From positions 1 through 49,394 of the forward strand of contig BLLV01000173.1 of NCBI GenBank assembly GCA_011959205.1: a stretch of 49,394 nucleotides of DNA, written 5' to 3'. The translations under genes and the position numbers were made by a program. Shown here in pieces: positions 1 to 9,450 of the stretch. This stretch comes from Bacteroidaceae bacterium. Lineage in GTDB: Bacteria > Bacteroidota > Bacteroidia > Bacteroidales > Bacteroidaceae. The first letter of the stretch is position 1; each line of letters begins with the position of its first letter. Under the pieces are notes generated by a model. The model was not told where the DNA came from. It made no database searches and was given only the letters and a program-made list of their open reading frames with translations.

Positions 1-142
1 AATTCATCAAAGACAGGTAACTTACATTGTTCTGAATTATATCGAACTGACGTTACTTAGGCAAATTTTAAGTAGTTTCTTGATGTATTTACTGCTTAAT
101 TGTTAAAATTAGAAGGGAAAAAAGAATATATTTTTTAAATCG

Positions 143-174
143 ATTGTTGTTTTTTTTTAAATATTATATATTTG
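143..174 (+). promoter_or_regulatory. Bacteroides-type promoter of the susC-like gene
   Basis: A TATATTTG -7 element lies at 167-174. An imperfect -33 element (ATTG, 143-146) is 20 nt upstream. The start site should be near 181, giving a leader of about 80 nt. The sequence from 1 to 142 is AT-rich and shows no convincing gene. The -33 match is weak, so the call rests mainly on the -7 box and position. Confidence 0.55.
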
Positions 175-263
175 CACCGTTAGTTTCTATTCTTGTTTAG
201 ATATGGTTTGTAATAAGAACTATATTCTTGAGAAATTATTTATTATTTTTAAATTAATACTTT

Positions 264-3200
264 ATGTTGAAAAAAGTCAAGTCAGTCAGTATGCTACTAT
301 TCCTAATGACGGCGTTTACAGGTAGCATGAATGCTGTTTCGTTTCCTACAGTAGCAAACAAAGCTATTGAACAGCAGACTGAAACGTGTAAAGGAATTGT
401 TAAAGATGCCATGGGTGAAACAGTAATCGGGGCATCTGTAGTAGTGAAAGGAACGACTAATGGTACAATCACTGGTATTGATGGTGATTTTATTTTGAAT
501 GGAGTGTCTAAAGGAAGTACTCTTGTTATTTCGTATGTGGGATATGTAACTCAAGAAGTTAAATTTAATGGTCAGTTGGTAAATATTACCTTAAAGGAAG
601 ACAGTCAAGCTTTGGAAGAGGTAGTTGTGGTTGGGTATGGTGTCCAAAAGAAAGCTAACTTAACGGGGTCTGTTGCTACAGTAAATGCAAAGGCATTGGA
701 AACTCGTCCTGTATCTAGCGTTTCTGCCGCCATAGCAGGGCAAATGCCTGGTGTAACTGCCATTCAGACTTCTGGTGCGCCGGGTGGTCAGGCTGCATCT
801 ATAACCATTCGCGGTAAGAACTCTATCAATGCTGCAAGCCCGTTGGTTATCGTAGATGGAGTACCGGGCAGCATGAATACGATCGATCCGAATGACATCG
901 AATCGTTCACAGTCTTGAAAGATGCGGCTTCTGCTGCTATTTATGGTGTGCAGGCTGCCAATGGTGTCATTTTGATTACCACCAAGCAGGGGCAGAAAGG
1001 AGAGAAAACACGCGTAAACTATTCGGGCAATGTCTCTTGGTCGTCGCCGGTGGCAAAACGCGACTTGGTGAATGCATACGAGTATGCTGTTCTATATAAT
1101 GAAGCGACTCTGAATGAAAACCCCAATGCGACGGTGATGTTCTCGCCTGAAGAGATAGAAGGCTATCGCACGGGAGCATTGTCAAGCACCGATTGGTATA
1201 AAGAAGCGATTAAACGCAGTGCCATCGAAACCATGCACAATATCTCTATTAACGGGGGAACTGACAAGACAACCTACAACGCTTCTTTGGGTTATATCTA
1301 TCAGGACGGTCTGACAGCCGATAATGATTACTCCCGGTTCAATGCTCGTATGAATTTGAATTCGGAAATCAACAAATACATCAAAGTAGGTGTCAACGCT
1401 TCCGGATACAGAGGAGTCGCCAAAGATGCATGGAATGGCTTTGTGTCCGTTTTCCAGGGGGTGACCCGTGAAAAGCCGACCAATAAGGTGTATAACGAAG
1501 ACGGTTCTTACGCCTATTCCGGTGTTGACAATCCGGTCGCTATTCAGGGCGACAAATCGGGCTTTACGCGTAATACGTCGCAAGAGATAAATCTTACCGG
1601 CCATGCAACCGTACAGATTTTGCCCGAATTGAGCGTGAAAGGTGTATACTCCGTGCGCAATTATACCAGTAATCAAGACGGATTTAAGAAGAACTTCACT
1701 TATGGCAGTGGTAGCAACGCTTACGACTCCGGCCTGCGTGAAGGATATGACAGATACTACAACCACAATTACTATACCGGCCAGGTCTTGATTAATTTCA
1801 ATAAGAATTTCGGAAAACATAATGTAGGAGCACTGGCCGGACTCGAATCTTACGAACACATCTATAAATATACAGAAGCAAGCCGTCAGGGTGGTGGTAG
1901 CAATGAATTGACGGAATCTTTGAATACTTTGGACCAGTCTTCGCAAAAGAACAAAGACGGAGGATACGAAATGGCTCGTATGTCATACTTCGGACGTATT
2001 CAATATGATTATGCAGGCAAGTATCTGTTTGAGGCAAACTTGCGTGGTGATGCTTCCTCGCGTTTCCCAAAGAATAATCGTTGGGGCGTGTTCCCGGCTT
2101 TCTCGGCAGGATGGCGTATTTCGGAAGAGGCTTTCGTGAAAGATAATATTGCATGGTTGAGCAACTTGAAGTTGCGTTTGGGTTATGGTAAAACCGGTAA
2201 CGAGGAATTGAAATCCGATGATATCTATCCGGCAGTGCCGACATATACCTACAATATCGCCGACAATGTTACGAAATATCTGTTCAATAATACATTGTAT
2301 TCGGCAATATACGAAGCCCGTTATGTGAATGACCAATTGAAATGGGCTACAGTGACCAACTATGAATTAGGTTTAGAAGCTGGTTTCCTGAATAATTTGA
2401 TTAATTTTGAATTGTCCGTATATAAGAAGAAAACAAACGATATGTTGCTGTATCTTCCTATTCAGGGAGTAATTGGTATGCCTGCTCCGGCACAGAATAT
2501 AGGTAGTGTTCAAAATACTGGTTTCGATTTCTTGATCAACCACAATAAGCAGATTAATAAGGATTGGAATTATTCGGTGTCTCTTAATGTCTCTTATGTG
2601 AAAAATGAGATAACGGATATGGCAGACACAGATGGTCCTACAAGTGATAGTAAAGTTTGGAATCTGGAAGGATATCCTATCGGTTCTTATTACGGTTATG
2701 TGGCTGATGGCTATTTCAACACGGAAAAAGACCTTGCCGAATGTCCGAAACGTTTGGCTGCCGGTCAGGAAAAGTTAGGCGACATCAAGTATAAAGACCT
2801 CAATGGCGACGGCCGAATCACAGATGAAGACCGTGCGGTGATTGGCAAGAACTTCCCCAGTTGGACGGGAGGATTGAATTTGAGTGTAGGTTATAAGAAT
2901 TTCGACATCTCTGCTTTGTTCCAGGGAGCATTCGATGTAGACGGATATTATACGGCTGAGGCTGCCTATGCATTCTATAATGGTGCGACTGCGTTGAAGA
3001 GACACATGGACCGTTGGACACCGGAGCATCACAATGCTTCTTATCCCCGTGTGACGCGTTCCAGCCAAACAAACTTTGCGACCTCTTCTTTCTGGATTCA
3101 GGATGCATCATACGTTCGTCTGAAGAACCTCACTCTTGGCTATACACTGCCCCAGGCCTGGTTGTCCCGCGCAGGAATATCCAGTGCGAAATTCTTCCTG

Positions 3201-3326
3201 ACCGGTGAGAATCTCCTTACCTTCACAGGACTTGACGGCGGTATCGACCCAGAAGAAGGAAATTCCCGCGGATGGTCTTATGGAAATGTTAAGAAATTGT
3301 CTCTCGGAGTAAAACTTTCATTCTAA
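264..3326 (+). CDS. SusC/RagA-family TonB-dependent outer-membrane receptor
   Basis: This 1020-aa protein has the SusC layout. A signal peptide (about 1-24) is followed by a carboxypeptidase-regulatory-like domain (about 43-110, with GxxVxGxxxxxxG-type spacing), a TonB box around 118-126 (EEVVVVGYG), a plug and a 22-strand-type barrel ending in the terminal residues KLSF. It should import an oligosaccharide or other large nutrient across the outer membrane using TonB energy, with the SusD-like lipoprotein of the next gene as lid. There is no N-terminal STN domain, so control by an anti-sigma factor is not indicated. The substrate cannot be read from sequence, and no glycosidase or regulator of this locus is inside the window. 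Base composition is patchy: roughly 264-700 and 2340-2700 are AT-rich and the rest is richer in GC, which may reflect exchange of segments between paralogs. The family call is very sure. Confidence 0.96.
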   Translation: MLKKVKSVSMLLFLMTAFTGSMNAVSFPTVANKAIEQQTETCKGIVKDAMGETVIGASVVVKGTTNGTITGIDGDFILNGVSKGSTLVISYVGYVTQEVKFNGQLVNITLKEDSQALEEVVVVGYGVQKKANLTGSVATVNAKALETRPVSSVSAAIAGQMPGVTAIQTSGAPGGQAASITIRGKNSINAASPLVIVDGVPGSMNTIDPNDIESFTVLKDAASAAIYGVQAANGVILITTKQGQKGEKTRVNYSGNVSWSSPVAKRDLVNAYEYAVLYNEATLNENPNATVMFSPEEIEGYRTGALSSTDWYKEAIKRSAIETMHNISINGGTDKTTYNASLGYIYQDGLTADNDYSRFNARMNLNSEINKYIKVGVNASGYRGVAKDAWNGFVSVFQGVTREKPTNKVYNEDGSYAYSGVDNPVAIQGDKSGFTRNTSQEINLTGHATVQILPELSVKGVYSVRNYTSNQDGFKKNFTYGSGSNAYDSGLREGYDRYYNHNYYTGQVLINFNKNFGKHNVGALAGLESYEHIYKYTEASRQGGGSNELTESLNTLDQSSQKNKDGGYEMARMSYFGRIQYDYAGKYLFEANLRGDASSRFPKNNRWGVFPAFSAGWRISEEAFVKDNIAWLSNLKLRLGYGKTGNEELKSDDIYPAVPTYTYNIADNVTKYLFNNTLYSAIYEARYVNDQLKWATVTNYELGLEAGFLNNLINFELSVYKKKTNDMLLYLPIQGVIGMPAPAQNIGSVQNTGFDFLINHNKQINKDWNYSVSLNVSYVKNEITDMADTDGPTSDSKVWNLEGYPIGSYYGYVADGYFNTEKDLAECPKRLAAGQEKLGDIKYKDLNGDGRITDEDRAVIGKNFPSWTGGLNLSVGYKNFDISALFQGAFDVDGYYTAEAAYAFYNGATALKRHMDRWTPEHHNASYPRVTRSSQTNFATSSFWIQDASYVRLKNLTLGYTLPQAWLSRAGISSAKFFLTGENLLTFTGLDGGIDPEEGNSRGWSYGNVKKLSLGVKLSF

Positions 3327-3352
3327 TATTAACATAATATAGTATAAATCAC

Positions 3353-4981
3353 ATGAAGAGAAATATTTTACATATAGTAATAGCTTTGTTATTTACGGGA
3401 TTCGCTTCTTCGTGTAGCGACTTCTTAGACCGTTATCCATTGGATGAATTGTCTGATAAAAGTTTCTGGAAAACAGAAGACGATGCAATGATGGCCGTAA
3501 CCGATATTTATGGTTGCCTTCCTACTTGGGATCAGGATTTGGATATCAATTCGGACAATGCGGTAATGGGCATCAAATGGGCTGCCGGAAATATGTCCAG
3601 AGGTGTTTACGACCCAGCAGACCAAAGCTGGTCAGGTAGCTATACTGCTATTCGCCAGTGCAACTTGGTGTTGGAAAAGACCAAGGAGATTGAGATGGGA
3701 GATGAAATGCGTAAAAAAATTGAAGGGCAAGCCTATTTTTTTCGCGCATATCTGTATTTTGATTTGATTCGTTCGTATGGTGATGTTCCTTATATCGACA
3801 AACCTCTCAATTTGTCGGATGTAGAAGATATCACTCGTACATCGCGCGATGAAGTGTATAGCAAAGTTATGGCGGATTTTGACAAGGCGATAGAGTATTT
3901 GCCTGTAGAGTGGGATGCTGCAAACACACCTCGTGTAACTAAAGGGGCTGCGTTGGCAATGAAAGCGAGAGCGGCTTTGTATTATGGTAATTGGCAAACG
4001 GCGGCAGATGCTTCGAAAGCTGTGATTGATTTGGACGAATATGAGCTTTACGATGCCGAAAACACCGGTAAGTATCAAGAACTGTTTTGGGAAAAGACCG
4101 ACGGCTGTGCCGAGAACATTTTGTATGTGCAATTCAATTATCCCGATAAAACCCACTACCTCATTGGCTGGGAGTGTTTCCCCACAAAGGGCTGGGGAGG
4201 TATGAACCCCACTCAGAGCTTGGTCGACGCATTTGAAGACAAAGATGGTGCTCCCATCAGCAAATCTGTCATTTACGATGAAAAAGACCCGTTCAAGAAC
4301 CGCGACCCGCGTCTGGAAGTCAACGTTCTGCACGACGGCGAAGAGATGTATGGTGTAACCATCAAAGTCAAACCATTGAAATCGAGCGGAAATACTGGTA
4401 TCGAACAACACGGTGATGCCACTGCTACCGGATATTATGGTCAGAAGTGGTTGGATCCGAGTATCGACCCTCAAAGCACAGGTTGGAGTATGGGTAAAGA
4501 TTGGGTGATTATTCGTTATGCCGAAGTCTTGCTGACATATGCCGAAGCGATGAACGAACTTCATCCGTTGAGTGCGGACGCTTTTGATGCAGTCAATCAG
4601 GTTCGTAGACGTGTAGGTATGCCCGGTTTGCAAAATTCTGATGCTACGAAACCAACCTATTGTGCAAATCAAGATGAACTTCGCAAACGTATTCAAAATG
4701 AATGGCGTGTGGAATTTGCAATGGAAGGTGGAAAACGTATGTGGGATATTCGTCGTTGGGGTATTGCCAAAGAGGTATTGAACGCACCGTTCTTAGGATT
4801 GAAGATGAAACCGGTAAAAGAAGTTGAAGACGGTAAAGAGGTCATTGTGGATTATATTCTTTATGAAGGTGAGAACGTGCAATTGTCAGGTAGCCATTAT
4901 GAAGATCACAACTATCTGTTGCCTGTTCCTCAGACTGAAATAGATTTGAATGCTAAATTGACTCAGAATCCGGGATATTAA
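3353..4981 (+). CDS. SusD/RagB-family nutrient-binding outer-membrane lipoprotein
   Basis: This 542-aa protein begins with a lipoprotein signal (lipobox ASSC, Cys21) followed by the SDFLDRYP start that is typical of SusD proteins. The SusD-type helical TPR scaffold is seen in stretches such as GQAYFFRAYLYFDLIRSYGD, and the C-terminus ends with the usual LLPVPQTEIDLN...LTQNPGY. It should sit on the cell surface, capture the ligand and close over the SusC channel. It lies 26 nt after susC and is surely cotranscribed. A 17-bp stem-loop follows at 5001-5045. Ligand unknown. Confidence 0.96.
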   Translation: MKRNILHIVIALLFTGFASSCSDFLDRYPLDELSDKSFWKTEDDAMMAVTDIYGCLPTWDQDLDINSDNAVMGIKWAAGNMSRGVYDPADQSWSGSYTAIRQCNLVLEKTKEIEMGDEMRKKIEGQAYFFRAYLYFDLIRSYGDVPYIDKPLNLSDVEDITRTSRDEVYSKVMADFDKAIEYLPVEWDAANTPRVTKGAALAMKARAALYYGNWQTAADASKAVIDLDEYELYDAENTGKYQELFWEKTDGCAENILYVQFNYPDKTHYLIGWECFPTKGWGGMNPTQSLVDAFEDKDGAPISKSVIYDEKDPFKNRDPRLEVNVLHDGEEMYGVTIKVKPLKSSGNTGIEQHGDATATGYYGQKWLDPSIDPQSTGWSMGKDWVIIRYAEVLLTYAEAMNELHPLSADAFDAVNQVRRRVGMPGLQNSDATKPTYCANQDELRKRIQNEWRVEFAMEGGKRMWDIRRWGIAKEVLNAPFLGLKMKPVKEVEDGKEVIVDYILYEGENVQLSGSHYEDHNYLLPVPQTEIDLNAKLTQNPGY

Positions 4982-5000
4982 TTATATATTTACAAGCGAT

Positions 5001-5045
5001 AATTGAGTGAGGACATTGGCTATAGTGAAATGTCCTCACTTAATT
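5001..5045 (+). terminator. Stem-loop after susD
   Basis: Two 17-nt arms (5001-5017 and 5029-5045) pair with one G:U and an 11-nt loop. The core is AGTGAGGACATT with its exact complement. Only a broken T-rich tail (TTAATTTATAT) follows. It could be a partial terminator or an mRNA-stabilising 3' end separating the susCD message from the downstream membrane-protein genes. Confidence 0.55.
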
Positions 5046-5065
5046 TATATAAATGAATATGGAAT

Positions 5066-6541
5066 ATGAAACGGCTGATTTATACTTTATTCGGAATTTT
5101 GTTTCTCCTTTATTATATATGTTATCAAGGGGCACTATCGCACATCCTTTACTATCATGAGCAGCATCATCTTTTCCTTTTCTCTAAAGCTTATTTTGTG
5201 CAATGTGTTCAGTCTGAGGGTTGGCTGAATTATATCACTAACTTTATTATTCAATTTTTCTATTATCCTATGTTAGGAAGTGCTATTCTAGCATTACTTT
5301 TGGCATTGGTTTATTTGCTTATAAATAGTATTATAAAAATTGTAACCGGAAAGAATGACCTGTTGCAATTATCCATTATTCCTTCCCTTGCTCTTTTTTT
5401 CTATACGATGGAGGCAGACCATTCTCTTTCTATATTGTCAGGAACTCTATTATGCCTATTGTTGCTTTATTTATTTCTTTTCTTTATTCAGTGGTACTGG
5501 AAATTGTTTCCTCTTTGGGGCTTACCTGATATATCAAATAAAAAAATGCGTGTTTTATTGACTTCTCTTTTTTTACTGGGATATGCAGGATATGGTTTTT
5601 ATTACTTTGTTACCAACTACAATAGAAGTGAACGTATAATGCTGAAATCCGAGCAGTTAGTGAAAGCCGCAGATTGGAATAGAGTGTTGGAGCATACTAA
5701 AAAATATTTAGATACTGGACGTTATAATCAGCTCATTTCTTATTTTCATCATTTAGCCCTTTATCATACTGGAAAACTTTCTTATCATTTACTAGATTAT
5801 CCGCAGAAACAAGGAGTTGAAGGGTTATATTTTCCTTGGAACAGTGACAGTCGTGAAAGTGAATACGGACATATTCTTTATGAACAACTTGGGTATATCA
5901 ACGAAGCGCAACGTTGGGAGTTTGAATCAATGGTGGTATGGGGGGAAACAGCGTCTCATCTCATCAATTTGACGCGATATAATATTGTTAATCACCGCCC
6001 GTTGGTGGCACAACGGTTTATTAACAAGTTAAAACAGTCTCTTTTCTATCAGCAAGAAGCATTACAATTTGAAAAATTAGTGAATGGAGGGGAAGTTCCA
6101 GGGTTGAGAAACGCATTAAAAGGAAAAGTCGATATTCCAGCAAGATTTGCCAATGTTTTGAATATTGGTCCGGAATTACAATATTTATGTGAGTCTGACA
6201 GTACTAATAAAATGGCTTTTGAATATCTGATGAGTTATTTATTACTTAGTAATCATGTGGTTCGTTTCGTCAATAATTTAAAATTGATGAAATCATTTTC
6301 TTATACGGAACTTCCGCCAGTTTATGAAGAGGCTCTTTATATTTATAAATTAGGTGTAGGGAGTGAAGAGTTTTCAAAGGTAGGAATCAAGATAAAACCG
6401 GAAACAGAACAAAGATTCAAGCGATATTATCAACTTGTAGAAAGTAAACAAATAGGAACTTTGCAAAGAGAATTTGGAAATACATATTGGTTTTATTTGA
6501 ATTACATTAGTCCTTATGGTAATAAAGTGATAGCTAATTAA
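5066..6541 (+). CDS. Multi-pass membrane protein with helical C-terminal domain (DUF6057-like)
   Basis: This 491-aa protein has no assigned function. The N-terminal 185 residues are very hydrophobic, with likely membrane segments near 3-22, 55-90 (possibly two), 98-112, 118-143 and 163-184. The remaining 300 residues are soluble and helix-rich, with repeated YxxLA/LxYH-type helices that could be TPR-like. It resembles a Bacteroidales family that I recall as DUF6057; this is from memory, not a search. It begins 84 nt after susD, beyond a stem-loop, and ends 11 nt before the heme-motif lipoprotein gene, so those two genes look like a translational pair. Both are distinctly more AT-rich than most genes here. 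A membrane partner for the exported lipoprotein is an inference from context only. Confidence 0.75.
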   Translation: MKRLIYTLFGILFLLYYICYQGALSHILYYHEQHHLFLFSKAYFVQCVQSEGWLNYITNFIIQFFYYPMLGSAILALLLALVYLLINSIIKIVTGKNDLLQLSIIPSLALFFYTMEADHSLSILSGTLLCLLLLYLFLFFIQWYWKLFPLWGLPDISNKKMRVLLTSLFLLGYAGYGFYYFVTNYNRSERIMLKSEQLVKAADWNRVLEHTKKYLDTGRYNQLISYFHHLALYHTGKLSYHLLDYPQKQGVEGLYFPWNSDSRESEYGHILYEQLGYINEAQRWEFESMVVWGETASHLINLTRYNIVNHRPLVAQRFINKLKQSLFYQQEALQFEKLVNGGEVPGLRNALKGKVDIPARFANVLNIGPELQYLCESDSTNKMAFEYLMSYLLLSNHVVRFVNNLKLMKSFSYTELPPVYEEALYIYKLGVGSEEFSKVGIKIKPETEQRFKRYYQLVESKQIGTLQREFGNTYWFYLNYISPYGNKVIAN

Positions 6542-6552
6542 TAAAAAAATAT

Positions 6553-8016
6553 ATGAAAATACAAGATCTACTTTACTATACATTTATAATTTTTCTGTCG
6601 GGGTGTACATCATATCATCAGGCTGATAGTAAGAATGAAAAATTGCCATTAATTTATCCGGATTATATAGATGTGACTTTTCCTGTTAATATTGCTCCCC
6701 CTAATTTTAAAATACAGGAACAGGGGGAGGCCTTTCAGACAGAAATAGGATATGGGGAAGGAAAAGCTGATATTCTTATTCAAAATGTCGAACCGATAGT
6801 TCACATACCGGAAAGCAAATGGAGTGCATTGTTGGAAAAGGCTGCTGGAAATAAGATATTTTTCAGGATAACGATCAAACAACATGGTAAATGGGTGCGT
6901 TATGCTGATATTCAAGATAGTATATCTGTTCATCCGATAGATTCATTTTTGGCATATCGATTGCTTTATCCCGGATATGAACTTTGGAATGAAATGGGTA
7001 TTTATCAGCGTGACCTGACAACGTATGAACAGACTTCGATAGTGGAAAATAAAAATTTTGGAAAACAATGTATTAATTGTCACACTTTTAACCGAAACTC
7101 TGCTGAAACAATGATGATTCATGTACGTGGAAAGCAGGGAGGGACTTTGATTTATCATAATGGAGAAATAGAGAAAGTTAATCCTAAGCCTGGAGAATAT
7201 AAATATGGTGCTACTTATCCTTCTTGGCATCCTTCGGGCAGATATCTTGTTTTTTCTGCGAATGAGATACAACAATTTTTTCATTCTTCAGGACAGAAGC
7301 CGATAGAAGTGTCGGATTTGGCTGCCGATTTAATGATTTATGATGTGAAGAATCATGAAGCTTTTACTGATTCTTTAGTTTATGGGGAGCAGTATATGGA
7401 GACATTTCCTACATGGACTCCGGATGGAAAAATGATTTATTTTTGCCGGGCTAAAGGATATCGGCAAGGAATGCCGCTGGATAGTATCCGATATGATTTG
7501 TATCGGATACATTTTGATGAGAAACAAGCTGAACTGCATACATTGGAGTGTGTATATGAAGCATCAGCCTTTCATAAGAGTGTTTCTTTTCCAAGAATAT
7601 CACCGGATGGAAAATTTTTGATGTTCACTCAATCTGATTATGGTAATTTTTCCATCTGGCACCCTGAAAGTGATTTATATTTACTCAATTTGAATACTGG
7701 CGATGTGAGAAACATAGCGGAAGTAAATAGTGATCATGTGGATAGCTTTCATTCTTGGTCTTCTACAGGTAACTGGTTTGTTTTCAGTAGCAAGCGTTTA
7801 GACGGCTTATGGGCTCGTCCGTATTTTGCCGGTTTTGATCCGGGAACCGGATATTTCAGTAAGCCTTTCTTATTACCTCAGAAAGATCCTGAATTTTATG
7901 ATACATTCACATATACTTATAATTTACCGGAGTTAATAAAGAAACCTGTAGAAAATGGGGATAAATTATTAAAAGCAATAGGACAACCTGCACTTCCGAC
8001 AAAGATAAAACAATAG
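6553..8016 (+). CDS. Lipoprotein with c-type heme motif and WD40/TolB-like (PD40) propeller
   Basis: This 487-aa exported protein has a lipoprotein signal with lipobox LSGC (Cys18). An N-terminal beta-rich region of about 150 residues is followed by a CINCH motif (Cys173, Cys176, His177), which is the CxxCH pattern for covalent heme c attachment. Shortly after come MM (187-188) and His residues that could serve as the distal heme ligand. From about residue 200 onward there are PD40/TolB-type blades: YPSWHPSGRYLVFSAN, FPTWTPDGKMIYFCRA, FPRISPDGKFLMFTQ and FHSWSSTGNWFVFSS. The propeller is clear and heme attachment is predicted from the motif alone. It is the last gene of the susCD region, ending just before a terminator. 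Function unknown; an electron-transfer or redox-sensing surface or periplasmic protein is possible. Confidence 0.82.
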   Translation: MKIQDLLYYTFIIFLSGCTSYHQADSKNEKLPLIYPDYIDVTFPVNIAPPNFKIQEQGEAFQTEIGYGEGKADILIQNVEPIVHIPESKWSALLEKAAGNKIFFRITIKQHGKWVRYADIQDSISVHPIDSFLAYRLLYPGYELWNEMGIYQRDLTTYEQTSIVENKNFGKQCINCHTFNRNSAETMMIHVRGKQGGTLIYHNGEIEKVNPKPGEYKYGATYPSWHPSGRYLVFSANEIQQFFHSSGQKPIEVSDLAADLMIYDVKNHEAFTDSLVYGEQYMETFPTWTPDGKMIYFCRAKGYRQGMPLDSIRYDLYRIHFDEKQAELHTLECVYEASAFHKSVSFPRISPDGKFLMFTQSDYGNFSIWHPESDLYLLNLNTGDVRNIAEVNSDHVDSFHSWSSTGNWFVFSSKRLDGLWARPYFAGFDPGTGYFSKPFLLPQKDPEFYDTFTYTYNLPELIKKPVENGDKLLKAIGQPALPTKIKQ

Positions 8017-8030
8017 AATATTATCAGTAT

Positions 8031-8068
8031 AAAATCCGACTGGTCAACGAAGAAATCAGCCGGATTTT
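8031..8068. terminator. Bidirectional terminator between convergent genes
   Basis: AAAATCCG-A-CTG pairs with CAG-C-CGGATTTT around a loop of about 14 nt. The arms carry A-runs and T-runs on opposite sides, so the hairpin can end transcripts from the lipoprotein gene (+) and from prmA (-), whose stop is at 8088. Confidence 0.7.
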
Positions 8069-8087
8069 GATTATAGAAAATCTTTTC

Positions 8088-8933
8088 TTATTTCATGATA
8101 AATTTCACGGCTGCCCAATTGTTCTTTTCTCGATGATGTACGAATTCCATTCCCAGACTTTCTGCTTTCTCACGGATAAAAGGAATATCTTGTATATAAA
8201 ATCCACTCATAAAGATTTCCGAGCCTGGATGCATACAGGCAGCATAGTGGGGCAGGTCTGCCAGAAGGATATTCCGGTTGATGTTGGCGATAATCACATC
8301 AAATGCTTTGCATCCTTTCAACAGGTTGGCGTCTCCCAGTTCCACTGTAATGTTATGGATATGGTTCAGAGCTATGTTGTCTTTTGAATTATTGACGCAC
8401 CAGTCGTCAATATCAATGGCTGTCACAGGATTGGCTCCTCGCATGGAAGCAAGGATGGCAAGAATGGAAGTGCCGCATCCCATATCTAATACTGATTTTC
8501 CTTTCAGGTCGGCTTCTAGCAATTCGCTGATTATAGAGCTGGTTGTTTCATGATGCCCTGTGCCGAAAGCCATTTGCGGATTAATCAGAATTTCATATTC
8601 AGTCTGCGGAGTGTCTTTATGGAACGTGCTGTGAATGCAGCAACGGTCACCTATGACAATGGGTTGAAAGAAATTTTTCTCCCATTCTTCGTTCCAGTTT
8701 TTATCTTCGGCTTCCTTTATTGTGTATTCTATTCGGGCGTCGGGTAACGGGAAGTTCGCGACCATTTCTTTCAGTGCTTCTTCGTCAAATAGAGTTTGCT
8801 GGATATAGGCCTGTATCCCTCCTTCATATTCTACAAAACTTTCAAATCCTATTTCTCCGGCCAGTGCGGACACTACATCATTCACTGTCTCATTACAGGG
8901 ATGTGTTGTAAAGGTTACTTCTAAATATTTCAT
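8088..8933 (-). CDS. prmA: Ribosomal protein L11 methyltransferase (PrmA)
   Basis: This 281-aa SAM-dependent methyltransferase should trimethylate lysines and the N-terminus of ribosomal protein L11. The N-terminal substrate-recognition domain (about 1-75, EVTF...) is followed by a Rossmann methyltransferase domain. SAM motif I is VLDMGCGTSILAI near residue 145, preceded by the family signature INPQMAFGTGHHETT. The NINRN motif, the PrmA version of the NPPY loop, lies further on. It starts 10 nt after the small redox gene and is cotranscribed with it. Length is normal for the Bacteroidetes form. Confidence 0.95.
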   Translation of the reverse strand: MKYLEVTFTTHPCNETVNDVVSALAGEIGFESFVEYEGGIQAYIQQTLFDEEALKEMVANFPLPDARIEYTIKEAEDKNWNEEWEKNFFQPIVIGDRCCIHSTFHKDTPQTEYEILINPQMAFGTGHHETTSSIISELLEADLKGKSVLDMGCGTSILAILASMRGANPVTAIDIDDWCVNNSKDNIALNHIHNITVELGDANLLKGCKAFDVIIANINRNILLADLPHYAACMHPGSEIFMSGFYIQDIPFIREKAESLGMEFVHHREKNNWAAVKFIMK

Positions 8934-8943
8934 ATATCTTCGT

Positions 8944-9204
8944 TTATTCTATCACTTTACGGAGCAATGTCTCCATTTCATTTTTGAAGATACCCGCTTC
9001 ATGTACTTTCACCCCGTCCACATAAAAAGTGGGAACATAATAATAGTCGTATTGGTCGGCTATATCGGGATGTTGGGTTTCTTCTATCATTTCTATTTCT
9101 ATAGGTTGGAATTCAGGATATTCTTCTTTCAGTTCTTCAATATAGCGCAGTGCTTTTTTGCAGAACGGGCATCTTTCCTGATAAAATAATTTCACTGGTT
9201 TCAT
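8944..9204 (-). CDS. Glutaredoxin/thioredoxin-fold protein with CPFC active site
   Basis: This 86-aa cytoplasmic protein has a CPFC dithiol motif at residues 12-15 after a short beta strand (KPVKLFYQ). The cis-proline region VPTFYVDG lies about 57-64, as expected for a thioredoxin fold. It probably reduces disulfides or mixed thiols. The acidic, glutamate-rich sequence differs from classical GrxA, and it may be a glutaredoxin-like thioredoxin. It is the first gene of a two-gene operon with prmA and has a consensus promoter with a long leader of about 120 nt. Confidence 0.85.
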   Translation of the reverse strand: MKPVKLFYQERCPFCKKALRYIEELKEEYPEFQPIEIEMIEETQHPDIADQYDYYYVPTFYVDGVKVHEAGIFKNEMETLLRKVIE

Positions 9205-9333
9205 ACGATTGTTTGTTTTGGGTTTATATTTCTTCGCATGCCGATCTCTCTCATTCTGTCCGTTTTTCCAAATCGGTGTGGGCGGATGGAGAAAAGCGAT
9301 CCGATTGTTTTATTTTCTTTTAAAGGATAGTGA

Positions 9334-9365
9334 CAAAGATAGTTTCTTTTCATTACTTTCACAAA
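9334..9365 (-). promoter_or_regulatory. Consensus Bacteroides promoter for the redox-protein/prmA operon
   Basis: Reading the minus strand, TTTG (9365-9362) is separated by exactly 20 nt from TATCTTTG (9341-9334). This is a textbook match to the Bacteroides -33/-7 pattern. The start site should be near 9327-9330, leaving a leader of about 120 nt before the start codon at 9204. The 9205-9560 gap holds this promoter, the inverted-repeat cluster at 9451-9481 and the forward promoter at 9484-9516; I see no gene in it. Confidence 0.75.
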
Positions 9366-9450
9366 CAAACCTCTAGTCTTTTTGTCTTGAACTTTTAAGT
9401 AGCCGATAATTTTAAAGAACGGTTTCGTATTCTATTGAAAAAAAGTAAAA

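Noticed and set aside
1182..1946. Long open frame (254 codons) on the minus strand inside susC
   Set aside because: It is an antisense shadow of a strongly supported coding sequence, with no promoter or recognisable protein features.
3632..4696. Long open frame (354 codons) on the minus strand inside susD
   Set aside because: Complementary-frame shadow of susD; composition is not protein-like for an independent gene and it has no upstream signal.
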